Below, in pieces: positions 1-7,717 of a stretch of DNA of 47,054 bases. The translations under genes and the position numbers were made by a program. The stretch's first letter is position 1, and each line of letters opens with the position of its first letter. The DNA lies in the NCBI GenBank assembly GCA_944389895.1, contig CALXOA010000073.1:1-47054 (forward strand), in the 5' to 3' direction. The notes beneath the pieces were generated by a model. It had not been told where the DNA came from and did no database searches. It was given only the letters and a program-made list of their open reading frames with translations. The DNA comes from an uncultured Victivallis sp. Its GTDB lineage: Bacteria > Verrucomicrobiota > Lentisphaeria > Victivallales > Victivallaceae.

Positions 1-222
1 GCAGTAGTCGGGATCGACTATTTTCTGCTTCTGGCTACGGTTTTTTTGCCGGTCGCAGTCTCGAGCGAATTGAGCCGGTCCCCCGATGTCGACACGATCG
101 GGGGAGCCGCTCTGCTGACGCTCGGAGTGTTGGCCGGAATCACATTGTTTTTTTTTCTGTTGCATTGGACCATTCAAAAAATCGAGGAACACATTTATGC
201 ACTTCATCACTCAAATTCTTAA
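1..222 (+). CDS. C-terminal part of a membrane protein (DUF2162-like?), 5' end outside window
   Basis: The open frame enters from the left edge and stops with TAA at 220-222, giving 73 residues. Two hydrophobic stretches are visible, at about residues 7-22 and 35-54, joined by a short acidic linker and followed by a charged, His-rich tail. The stop lies inside the next gene, whose ATG is at 197, so the two are translationally coupled. I recall that DUF2162-type membrane proteins neighbour MotA/TolQ and DUF2149 genes downstream of CobN-like chelatases, which makes that family the best guess. The fragment is too short to prove it. The coding frame itself is secure because of the coupling and codon use; the family assignment is tentative. 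Confidence 0.55.
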   Translation, partial: AVVGIDYFLLLATVFLPVAVSSELSRSPDVDTIGGAALLTLGVLAGITLFFFLLHWTIQKIEEHIYALHHSNS

Positions 223-793
223 CTGGATCTCTCTCGCCCTGCTGCTCCCGGTCACGGTACTGCTGCTTGCCGCACTGGTCGGTGCCCTCTGCTCTCTGGG
301 GGGCTTCACCTCAATGCTGTTGATGCTCTTCCGCCAACGGCGAAACCGGGAAAAAGCGTTGCGGCAACTGCGCGAGGAACGCGGACTGGACTTTGCCGGA
401 CTCGGTTCCGGCCGTTTCGTCCGCCACCTGCGCAAATTGGATGAACTCGGCTGGGATGAGCTTCACGGCGAAAAATGGATCAGCGACCTTCACCGCCACT
501 ATGAACTCGAACTGGAACGGGCCGGATTCATGGTGAAAATCGGTCCGATGCTCGGATTGATGGGAACGTTGATTCCGATGGGGCCCGCACTGGCCGGCCT
601 CGCATCGGGCAATGTCGCCTCGATGGCCTACAATATGCAGATCGCATTTGCAACCACTGTAGCCGGTTGTTTTGTCGCGGGTGTCGGACTTCTGGTTTAT
701 TCGGTGAAACGGCATTGGTATGCCGATGAGATTTCGGCGCTGCGTTATGCACTCGATGTCGAAATCCGGCGGCGGGAGCGGCTCCATGCGTAA
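197..793 (+). CDS. MotA/TolQ/ExbB proton-channel family protein
   Basis: This 198-residue protein has the TolQ/ExbB plan. One TM helix near residues 10-35 is followed by a charged cytoplasmic stretch (about 40-110), then two helices (about 115-138 and 150-172). The GLMGTLIPMGPAL and AFATTVAGC segments correspond to the small-residue and Thr-rich pore helices of the family. A GAGGAA ribosome site lies 9 bases before the ATG. It overlaps the gene upstream by 26 bases and the DUF2149 gene downstream by 8. Family members form a pentameric stator that uses ion flow to drive a single-TM partner, and the next gene looks like that partner. HmuU of the Porphyromonas hmu haem operon is, as I recall, of this type. 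The substrate of the system here is unknown. Confidence 0.85.
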   Translation: MHFITQILNWISLALLLPVTVLLLAALVGALCSLGGFTSMLLMLFRQRRNREKALRQLREERGLDFAGLGSGRFVRHLRKLDELGWDELHGEKWISDLHRHYELELERAGFMVKIGPMLGLMGTLIPMGPALAGLASGNVASMAYNMQIAFATTVAGCFVAGVGLLVYSVKRHWYADEISALRYALDVEIRRRERLHA

Positions 794-1127
794 GCGCGAT
801 CGTTATCTGTCGTTCGGGGAGAACGAGGAGTTCGATCCGCGCAATACGCTGGTCAATCTCTTCGACGTGGCGATGGTTTTCGCGGTTGCATTGATGGTGG
901 CTTTTGTGATACGTTCACAGATGACCGAGATGCTGACCGCCGAGGACGTTACTTACGTCAAGAATGCCGGAAAACCCGACATGGAGATCATCGTCAAAAA
1001 GGACAACAGGATTACCCGCTACAAAAGTGAGGCGACTTCCGGCTCCGGACGGGGGGAACGGGTCGGAATCGCCTACCGGCTGGAATCCGGTGAGATCATC
1101 TATGTGCCGGAAGGGAACGGCGAATGA
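786..1127 (+). CDS. DUF2149 family protein, ExbD/TolR-like single-TM partner
   Basis: This 113-residue protein has a short basic N-terminus, one TM helix at about residues 24-43 and a soluble extracytoplasmic domain of about 65 residues. The TM helix begins NLFDVAMVFAV. Asp27 sits where ExbD, TolR and MotB carry the essential proton-carrying Asp (pattern xxDVxxVxxxxxM). I chose ATG 786 because it has GGGAG 7 bases upstream and gives the usual MRKRxR start; a longer frame beginning at 720 would lie mostly inside the upstream gene. The resemblance to DUF2149 is from memory of the family's N-terminal block. The role as the moving partner of the preceding channel protein is inferred from the Asp, the size and the gene order. 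The stop is followed by a hairpin facing the convergent GH5-like gene. Confidence 0.75.
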   Translation: MRKRDRYLSFGENEEFDPRNTLVNLFDVAMVFAVALMVAFVIRSQMTEMLTAEDVTYVKNAGKPDMEIIVKKDNRITRYKSEATSGSGRGERVGIAYRLESGEIIYVPEGNGE

Positions 1128-1136
1128 TCCCCGCAT

Positions 1137-1152
1137 CGGCCTCCGGAGGCCG
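1137..1152. terminator. GC-rich palindrome between convergent genes
   Basis: The 16-base perfect palindrome cggcctccggaggccg can fold as a 6-bp stem with a CCGG tetraloop. It sits in the 51-base gap between the plus-strand DUF2149 gene and the minus-strand GH5-like gene. There is no T run on either side, so it is a weak bidirectional terminator candidate only. Confidence 0.4.
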
Positions 1153-1178
1153 TGACGTACCAGCCGGGACGCTACAGC

Positions 1179-2186
1179 TCAGCACTCCGCGGTGCCGGTA
1201 AGATTGCGGAAAACTTCCGCCTCTTCCGGAACCAGCAGGGTGCCGTCCGGATTGAATATGTCATGGAAGGGTTGCGGGGGAATGCCCTTTGTTTCATTCC
1301 ACCCCCATGGAAAAACGGTCTGGGTTTTGCCGGAAACCAGCCCCCAGTTGATTGCTCCGACCCCGTTCTCCCGCAGGAGCGGCAGGCAATCGCGGAAGGT
1401 GCTCCCCGCGGTACGGGCCATGTACTCCGAACAGAGCACCGGTCGCCCTGCGGCGATGTAACGGATGAAATTGATGCGCTCCAGCAACTCGCCCGGCCGG
1501 TTGTAGGCGTGGAACGTAACCAGGTCGGAGTTCTCGAACATGACGTGGTTCAACTCATCGAAGGAGGAGTCGAAGTTCCACGGCGCCGCGGTCAGAGGCT
1601 GATCGGGATCGACTTCCCGGCCCCAGCGGAATACATCGCGTAACAACGGCAGAGATTCCGTTCCCCGCAGGCCGGTACGGGTGATGTGATTGCCGGAGGT
1701 CCCGTTGCCCGGTTCGTTGTAGAGATCCCAGAACACGATTCTGCGGTCGTGTGCGAAGTGCGTCAATACACCCTTTACATACTTTTCCAGGCGCGGACGT
1801 TCCGCGGGATCATCCGCCGCACGGCTTCCCGGGGATTGAATCCAGCCGGAATTGTGGGTGAATGGTTTCGGGGCGGGTTGCCGTCCCGGGGCGAAGTCGG
1901 ATTTCCAGCAGTCGTCGAAGAAGACAAAGCCCGTTCCGATTCCGTGGCTGTCGGCGATGGAGAGGTAACGCTCCATGCGCTTCAGAAACCCGGGGGCGTC
2001 CTGCTCCCAGAGGAGATCATGGAGGTAGACCCGCATGATGTTCATCCCGATATTTTCGGCAAAGCCCAGTTCCCGGTCGATGACGATCGGGTCGAAACTC
2101 TCCGCCTGCCACATCTCCAGCTGATTGATTGCGGTGGAGGGGATGAAGTTGGCACCGAAGTACCAGATGGGAGTTTTTTCTCTCAT
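1179..2186 (-). CDS. GH5-like (clan GH-A) glycoside hydrolase, cytoplasmic
   Basis: This 335-residue TIM-barrel enzyme has no signal peptide. FWDLYNEPGNG places the acid/base at Glu158, and VLCSEYMAR places the nucleophile at Glu254. The FVFFDDCW and HAYNRPG strands also fit the clan GH-A barrel. Relatives are often labelled 1,4-beta-xylanase or cellulase-like, but the substrate cannot be read from sequence. I chose ATG 2186 because longer in-frame starts would run into the end of the GH42 gene. It is the last gene of a seven-gene minus-strand operon, 100 bases after GH42. Together with GH42 and GH27 it probably trims imported oligosaccharides in the cytoplasm. The GH5 subfamily is uncertain; clan GH-A is secure. 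Confidence 0.8.
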   Translation of the reverse strand: MREKTPIWYFGANFIPSTAINQLEMWQAESFDPIVIDRELGFAENIGMNIMRVYLHDLLWEQDAPGFLKRMERYLSIADSHGIGTGFVFFDDCWKSDFAPGRQPAPKPFTHNSGWIQSPGSRAADDPAERPRLEKYVKGVLTHFAHDRRIVFWDLYNEPGNGTSGNHITRTGLRGTESLPLLRDVFRWGREVDPDQPLTAAPWNFDSSFDELNHVMFENSDLVTFHAYNRPGELLERINFIRYIAAGRPVLCSEYMARTAGSTFRDCLPLLRENGVGAINWGLVSGKTQTVFPWGWNETKGIPPQPFHDIFNPDGTLLVPEEAEVFRNLTGTAEC

Positions 2187-2286
2187 GATTCTGTCTGCTT
2201 TCCGTATGATTGATTCTGCCCGGAAAGGGGCCGGGCGCAATTTCGCTTCATTCCGATTCCCTGCTGCTTTGGATTTTCCCGGCAAT

Positions 2287-4296
2287 TCAGGGTTTGAATT
2301 GCAACACGGTCGCACCATTGGGCGGCAGAGTGACGCACCGGGTTGCTTCTCCGCCGTTCCAGATGTCAGTCATCGTCGCCGGCAGGTTCACCGGTTGTTC
2401 TGTCCCGGTCAGATTGTACAGAAAATAGTAGTCGCTTCCGTCGGAGGCGCTGCGGCGTGCGGCCCGGACCGCGTCCGGAAGGCCGGTCAGCACCGGCTCA
2501 ACACCGGCTTCTTTCAGAAGGGAACCGTAGAAGTCGTTCAGAAACTCCATCCCGGTCCGGGCTCCCAGATAGACGACGCACCCTTTGCCGAGTTTCCGGC
2601 GAGTGACTGCCGGAGTTCCGGCGTAGAAGTCGTCGCCGTAGGTCGCTTCACTCTCCGCGCCTTCGAGGTGAAGCAGTTCCGCATAATCTTCGACCGGATA
2701 GCGGCGGCCGTTCCAGACGATGGTCTGCCGGCTGGTTGGCTGGAGACCGTCGAAATCCTCATTCCAGATCCCGAAGAGTTCCCGGCCTGCGGCTCCGCCC
2801 GGATTCCCGCCGGAGAAACAGTTGTTGTTTTCATCTACGTAACCGGTGAAATAGGTCGCCACCAGAGTACCGCCTTGTTCCACAAAATCGCGGAGTCGCT
2901 CCAGCACGCCGGGTTTGAACAGGAACAGCATCGGCAGCACCAGTAATTTGTAGTGACTGAAATCCTGTTCACTGTCGATTACGGCAAGATCGATGTTGTG
3001 GTTCCACAGCGCCCGGTAGTGGTTGATTGCGGTTGCTTCCCACTGCTTGACCTGATTGCCGCCGGCGGCGTTGCATTGGCCGAAAGCCCAGTTGGATTCC
3101 CAGTCGTAGATTACGGCTGTCACCGGTTTTTTTTCCGCTCCGACCAGCCCCGACAGCCGTTCCAGTTTTTCCCCGTAGGAGGCGACCCTCCGGAAAGTCA
3201 GCGTCTGGTCTGTTCCGTCGTGTCCGACCACCGCACCGTGGAATTTTTCGCAGTTGTTTCTTCCTTTTCTCCACTGGAAATACATGGTCCCGTCGGCACC
3301 GTGGCCGAGCGCCAGCAGCATTTCACGTTCAAATTCACCGGGGCGGCGCAGTTTCGGGTAGCGTGCGTAATTCGGAATGCCGGGGCAGGACTCCATCATC
3401 AGAAAGGGTTTGCCCAGCATCGTATAATGCATGTCGTGCCGGAGCGAAACCGAGGCGGCTTCCCGCTCCGTATCGCCGTCGAGCCAGGTCGGATAGCAGT
3501 CGTCGCTGATGAAGTCGCACAGAGGAGCGAATTTCCAGTAGTCCAGCGTCGGAAACAGTCCCATCAGGTTGGTGGTTACCGGGGCATCCGAGAACTCCCG
3601 AACCGCGTCAATCTCCATCTGGAAGAAATCCACAATCACCTCGGTACAGAACCGCCACCAGTCCAGCGCGGTTGCATCGGTGGAGTAATCGAATGGCTCC
3701 ACCTGGCTCCAGTCGGTGATGGCGTGGCCCCAGAAAGCGGACCAGTTCGCCTGATTGAAATTCTCCAGCGTACCGTATCTTTTCCGGAGAAAGTCGTGGA
3801 AACGGTGTCGGCAGAGCTCGCAACCGCATTCCCCGTGGTATTCGTTGCTGATATGCCATCCGCCGAGGGCAGGATGATGTGCATACCGTTCGGCCAGTTT
3901 CCGGTTGACGATCCGGACCCGTTCCCGATAACCGGGAGAAGAGAAACAGCTGTTCTGGCGTGCCCCCCACCGATCGCGCACTCCGGCCCGGTCGACCCGG
4001 CAGCTGTCGGGCCACCGTTGTGCCAGCCATGCCGGCTTGGAAGCCGACGGCGTCGCGAGAAAAAGTTTTTTCCCGGTTTTCTCACAGCGTTCGAAAATGT
4101 CATCGAGCCACCCGAACTCAAACCGGTCCGGCTCCACTTCAAGCTGCGACCAGGAGAAGATCCCCACGGAGAAAGTATTGCAGTGTGCCTTCTCCATCAG
4201 TTCGAAATCCCGGTCGATCGTTCCCGGAGTGTGGAGCCATTGATCCGGGTTGTAGTCCCCGCCGTGCAGAATATGGTTGAAGTTTCTGATGATCAT
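2287..4296 (-). CDS. GH42 beta-galactosidase, cytoplasmic
   Basis: This 669-residue protein has the three-domain GH42 layout. A catalytic barrel (about 1-390) carries the acid/base Glu152 in WHISNEY and the nucleophile Glu302 in LMMESCPG. A trimerisation domain (about 395-600) includes the segment SHYKLLVLPML, and a small C-terminal beta domain follows. Cys117, Cys157, Cys159 and Cys162 reproduce the C...CxCxxC zinc cluster known from Thermus A4 beta-galactosidase. There is no signal peptide, so it acts in the cytoplasm on beta-galactosides released or imported by the operon. ATG 4296 has AAGGA upstream; the frame extends 23 codons further without a better start. It lies 84 bases after the phosphoesterase gene. 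Confidence 0.93.
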   Translation of the reverse strand: MIIRNFNHILHGGDYNPDQWLHTPGTIDRDFELMEKAHCNTFSVGIFSWSQLEVEPDRFEFGWLDDIFERCEKTGKKLFLATPSASKPAWLAQRWPDSCRVDRAGVRDRWGARQNSCFSSPGYRERVRIVNRKLAERYAHHPALGGWHISNEYHGECGCELCRHRFHDFLRKRYGTLENFNQANWSAFWGHAITDWSQVEPFDYSTDATALDWWRFCTEVIVDFFQMEIDAVREFSDAPVTTNLMGLFPTLDYWKFAPLCDFISDDCYPTWLDGDTEREAASVSLRHDMHYTMLGKPFLMMESCPGIPNYARYPKLRRPGEFEREMLLALGHGADGTMYFQWRKGRNNCEKFHGAVVGHDGTDQTLTFRRVASYGEKLERLSGLVGAEKKPVTAVIYDWESNWAFGQCNAAGGNQVKQWEATAINHYRALWNHNIDLAVIDSEQDFSHYKLLVLPMLFLFKPGVLERLRDFVEQGGTLVATYFTGYVDENNNCFSGGNPGGAAGRELFGIWNEDFDGLQPTSRQTIVWNGRRYPVEDYAELLHLEGAESEATYGDDFYAGTPAVTRRKLGKGCVVYLGARTGMEFLNDFYGSLLKEAGVEPVLTGLPDAVRAARRSASDGSDYYFLYNLTGTEQPVNLPATMTDIWNGGEATRCVTLPPNGATVLQFKP

Positions 4297-4380
4297 TTTT
4301 TTCCTTTGTTTTTGAAAATTGCGGAACAAATGAAACGGTTCAGACGAAGAGGATGATTCTCCCATTTTCCTTTCTCCCGC

Positions 4381-6084
4381 TCAGCTCCGACGGGCGGTTC
4401 GGGCAGAGCCTGTGCCGCGTTGCACCTGCAGCTCTTCAATCATCTTCCCGGAGGAGTCAAACGCTTTCAAATATAATATATCCTGCTTTCTCGATAATTC
4501 CAGATGTGCGCAGTAATCGTTTAAGACCACCGGAAACGGCAGCGGCCAGGCCGGATAATCGCGCAGGCGGGGGAGGTCACAGTGAATACCGCTTTCTCCA
4601 GGAGAGGTTCGGCAATAACAGTGTTCATGACCGCTGATCATCAGATCGATTCCCCCGGGTTCCGTCAGAAGACCGTCGACGACGTCCGCTACCGCTCTGG
4701 AAGAGGCCAGTTCCGGCGAAAGAATCGCAACATGGCTCAGAACCACTCGGAAATCTGCCTGCAGGAACTCCTCTGAAGTTGTGATTCTTTTCAGCCACTC
4801 CCGTTGATCGGAAAGATATTTCTCTGCCGGAACCGGTTGATGGATGCTGTTGTCCCTCACGATGTCCAGCGCCACAAAGAACACCCCTCCGTGAGAGAAG
4901 GCGAAGTAACCGTTTCCGCCGGGTGGTGCGAAGAGATCGAACCAGCTCCCGGCGCCGGCGCCGCGGTATTCATGATTGCCGGGTACATAGGCGAACGGCT
5001 TCCGGCATTGTTGAAGCAGGGAGTCCAGAAAAGCGTCGTAGTAGATTTTCCGGCCCGGGGAAGCCGTTACCATGTCCCCCAGGAGAATTGCGAAATCGCA
5101 CTCCCGGGCCTCGTTCCGTTGCAGGATGCGCTCCAGATTGCGCGTATCACAGTGAACATCCGAAATAACAAGAAGGGAAAAATCTCCGGAACCGGGGCTA
5201 TTGGTTCGGAACTTGAAATTTCCGGTCGTCTGTGGAGCCTTGCCGTCCGGAAAGAGCATTTTCAGCCGGTATTCATATTCACAGCCCGGATCCAGCCGTT
5301 GCAGGTGCGCGTTGTGGAGAGTTCGATCCTGCCTCAGGATTCCAGCCTGTACATCGGCAAATGCCGTCTGATAATCCATTTCTCCGGGTTTCCGGTATTC
5401 GACGAGTGCCGCGCAGGGGCCGGCACTCTCCCATGCGATGACGACACCGGTACAGGCCGGCTGACAGACCCACGGCCCGTGTGTAATGACTTCCGGTTCC
5501 GGCTCCGGAAAGTAGAGACGTCCCAGCTGATCGATGTTGTGAAATGCCGTTCCGGTGTGGGACCAGACGATCAACTGCTTTGCTTCACTGCGCTGACGTG
5601 CGATGTTGAATCCAGTGGTCCGGCTCCCTTCCAGCGGCAGCAATGACAGTGGAATTTTGATTTCCGCAATCCAGCGGCCCGGCAGGACGGTCGTTTCCGC
5701 TTCCCATTGTTCGAGTTCCGCGAACTCACTGAAACGGCCACCGCCTGCTGAGATTCCGAACTGTCGATACCAGCAGTTTTCGCCGGATTCCCCGAAGAAG
5801 ATCTCCAGGTGGTCGCCTCCCAGTGCCGGATATCCATTTTCCGCGGAGTCCGCCCGGATGTCCAGAGGTTCCCGGGCGATAACCCGTAGATGGAGATGGT
5901 GCCGGTCCCGGAAGATTGCCGCTTCGGTCAGGCGTTCGGCCACATTGCTTCCGTCGGCATAATTCTGAAAATCGTCGATGATGGCCGCCTTGCTCCAGAT
6001 CTCCTCATCCCTCATGTCCGGCCGGACGGGGCAGGGGACCGCGCCCCATGGGATGAACGCCCGTTTCAGGTGTGATGAACTCAT
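4381..6084 (-). CDS. CBM9-like + Fn3 + calcineurin-type metallophosphoesterase
   Basis: This 567-residue protein has three parts. Residues about 20-190 look like a CBM9/DOMON-type carbohydrate-binding beta-sandwich (DEEIWSKA, AAIFRDRHHLHLRV, GGDHLEIFF). Residues about 200-295 resemble the fibronectin-like N-terminal domain of purple acid phosphatases. Residues about 300-540 form a metallophosphoesterase with SDVHCD (Asp309, His311), LLGDM, PGNHEYRG (369-376), VVLSHV and SGHEHCY, so the full metal-site set is present. No signal peptide is visible, which is unusual for a PAP-like enzyme. Its place between GH27 and GH42 suggests a sugar-phosphate or phosphorylated-glycan substrate, but that is inference. 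AGGAAT precedes the ATG. Confidence 0.8.
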   Translation of the reverse strand: MSSSHLKRAFIPWGAVPCPVRPDMRDEEIWSKAAIIDDFQNYADGSNVAERLTEAAIFRDRHHLHLRVIAREPLDIRADSAENGYPALGGDHLEIFFGESGENCWYRQFGISAGGGRFSEFAELEQWEAETTVLPGRWIAEIKIPLSLLPLEGSRTTGFNIARQRSEAKQLIVWSHTGTAFHNIDQLGRLYFPEPEPEVITHGPWVCQPACTGVVIAWESAGPCAALVEYRKPGEMDYQTAFADVQAGILRQDRTLHNAHLQRLDPGCEYEYRLKMLFPDGKAPQTTGNFKFRTNSPGSGDFSLLVISDVHCDTRNLERILQRNEARECDFAILLGDMVTASPGRKIYYDAFLDSLLQQCRKPFAYVPGNHEYRGAGAGSWFDLFAPPGGNGYFAFSHGGVFFVALDIVRDNSIHQPVPAEKYLSDQREWLKRITTSEEFLQADFRVVLSHVAILSPELASSRAVADVVDGLLTEPGGIDLMISGHEHCYCRTSPGESGIHCDLPRLRDYPAWPLPFPVVLNDYCAHLELSRKQDILYLKAFDSSGKMIEELQVQRGTGSARTARRS

Positions 6085-6168
6085 CTTCTGTTACATTCCT
6101 GTCTGGTTGAAAAAGATCGGAGCGCTCCTCTGCCGCAGCCGGGGAGCGCTCCGATCCGGGAAGAGGTT

Positions 6169-7716
6169 TCAGAATTTCCCGGCGGAAATGTTCAGGGAAC
6201 GGTTGCCGGTGTGGCGTGAAATGCTCCGCACGGCTCTGAGTGCCGGTTTCTTCTGCGGCTCCGCTTCAGATGTACGGTAGAGTTTGACCGCATGGGCGGC
6301 AACCGGAAAATCTCCGCACAAATCTCTCTCTTCGCCGTTCCACAGTTCCCGTGCATACCGGGGCTCCTCCAGGCGGCAGAGGCGGTTCTCATCGCTCCGG
6401 TTGAAGAGACCGATCGCCATCGTTCCGTCGGCCAGCGGCTTGCGATATTCCAGAAGACCGTTGCCGTGGTCGCGGATCTCCGGCGGTGCCACCAGCGGAT
6501 CCTGATCGATTGCGATCAAAGCGTCGTTGGTCAACAAACGGAAGGTCTCCTCATCCATTCCCGCGATGTCGCAGCTCAGCAGCAGAGGAGCGGACAGGAG
6601 GCACCACAATGTGAATTGCGTACGCTGTTCCTCCGGCGTCAATCGCGTTCTGGAGAAGACCGGATTGGGGGTGTTCGGAACTCCGATCGCGCCGATCTGG
6701 AGCATGTCGAGATCCGGGAAACGGCCCGGACCCATCACATGATGCCAGACGGCGGGGTGATCGAAACCGATCGTTGCGATGCTGCGCCATTCGTCCTTGA
6801 TGTCACAGGAAACCCGGCAGAGCTGAGCCTGTGCGAAAAGTTCCGATGCATCTCTCTGTGAGGCGTCGTTTGAGAGGCTCAACACCATATCGCGACCGCT
6901 GTTGCGCAGTTCCGCCGCAATCCGGCGCGTTGTCGGCAGGTCGTTGGGATTCCAGTCTACTTTTACGAAATCGACTCCCCATTCGGCCCACTGGCGGACA
7001 TCGTTCCCGAATTTCCAGACGGAACCGGTCCGATCGACCTGAAGTTCATGCAGGCCCGGATAGCGGCCGAACACCTGATTGGGCTGATTGCGCTGCCGTT
7101 CCGGCAGAAAGAGGCGTTCTTCGCTTCCTCCGTCGGTGCTGCCGCCGCGGAATCCGGCGTAGGTGGAGATCCACGGCGTCGAATAGATGCCGAATCGCAG
7201 TCCCCGGGCGTGAACGTAATCCGCCAGGGCTTTCATATCCGGAAAGCGCTCGTTCCCCTGCAGCGCCCCGTAACGGCCGCCTCGGGTTCCCTGCCAGCAG
7301 TCATCGATGTTCACGAAGTTCCAGCCGTGGGCGGCCATGCCGCGTTCCACCAGAGCATCGGCGATTTCACGGATGCGCCGGTCGCTGACGCCCTCCGAAA
7401 AACAGTACCAGCTGTTCCAACCCATCGGCGGTGTCAACTGGATGTTTTCCCCCACGATCAGGCTGACTTCGCAGAGGGTGTGGCCGAAAGGATTCTCCGC
7501 TTCAAATTTCACCCGGTGAATCCCCGGTACGTCGATCCGGCCGGAAAGGGTTCCGGCAACCGGGTTGAAGCTGGTTCCCGGCGGCGGATTGAGGCAGGCC
7601 AGACTGATTTCCCGGCCTTCCACCGGCAGGACGAATAGAAACTGATTGCCGGGACGCACCCCGAATACTCCCGGAGTGTGGAACCGGGGACGTGAAAATG
7701 AGTTTCTCATTTGCAT
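6169..7716 (-). CDS. GH27 alpha-galactosidase with N-terminal Ig-like domain
   Basis: This 515-residue protein has a putative Ig-like (He_PIG-type) domain at about residues 25-88, followed by a GH27 barrel from LTPPMGWNSW (about 95-400) and a C-terminal beta domain. The nucleophile is Asp254 in FVKVDW and the acid/base Asp305 in SCDIKDEW. NIDDCW and FGIYSTPW are further family marks. There is no signal peptide, so it is probably a cytoplasmic alpha-galactosidase (alpha-N-acetylgalactosaminidase is the main alternative). The ATG at 7716 lies one base after the stop of the solute-binding protein gene, so translation is coupled; a second ATG at 7710 is possible. The ribosome site is weak (GAAGAG), as expected for a coupled gene. 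Confidence 0.9.
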   Translation of the reverse strand: MQMRNSFSRPRFHTPGVFGVRPGNQFLFVLPVEGREISLACLNPPPGTSFNPVAGTLSGRIDVPGIHRVKFEAENPFGHTLCEVSLIVGENIQLTPPMGWNSWYCFSEGVSDRRIREIADALVERGMAAHGWNFVNIDDCWQGTRGGRYGALQGNERFPDMKALADYVHARGLRFGIYSTPWISTYAGFRGGSTDGGSEERLFLPERQRNQPNQVFGRYPGLHELQVDRTGSVWKFGNDVRQWAEWGVDFVKVDWNPNDLPTTRRIAAELRNSGRDMVLSLSNDASQRDASELFAQAQLCRVSCDIKDEWRSIATIGFDHPAVWHHVMGPGRFPDLDMLQIGAIGVPNTPNPVFSRTRLTPEEQRTQFTLWCLLSAPLLLSCDIAGMDEETFRLLTNDALIAIDQDPLVAPPEIRDHGNGLLEYRKPLADGTMAIGLFNRSDENRLCRLEEPRYARELWNGEERDLCGDFPVAAHAVKLYRTSEAEPQKKPALRAVRSISRHTGNRSLNISAGKF

Positions 7717-7717
7717 T

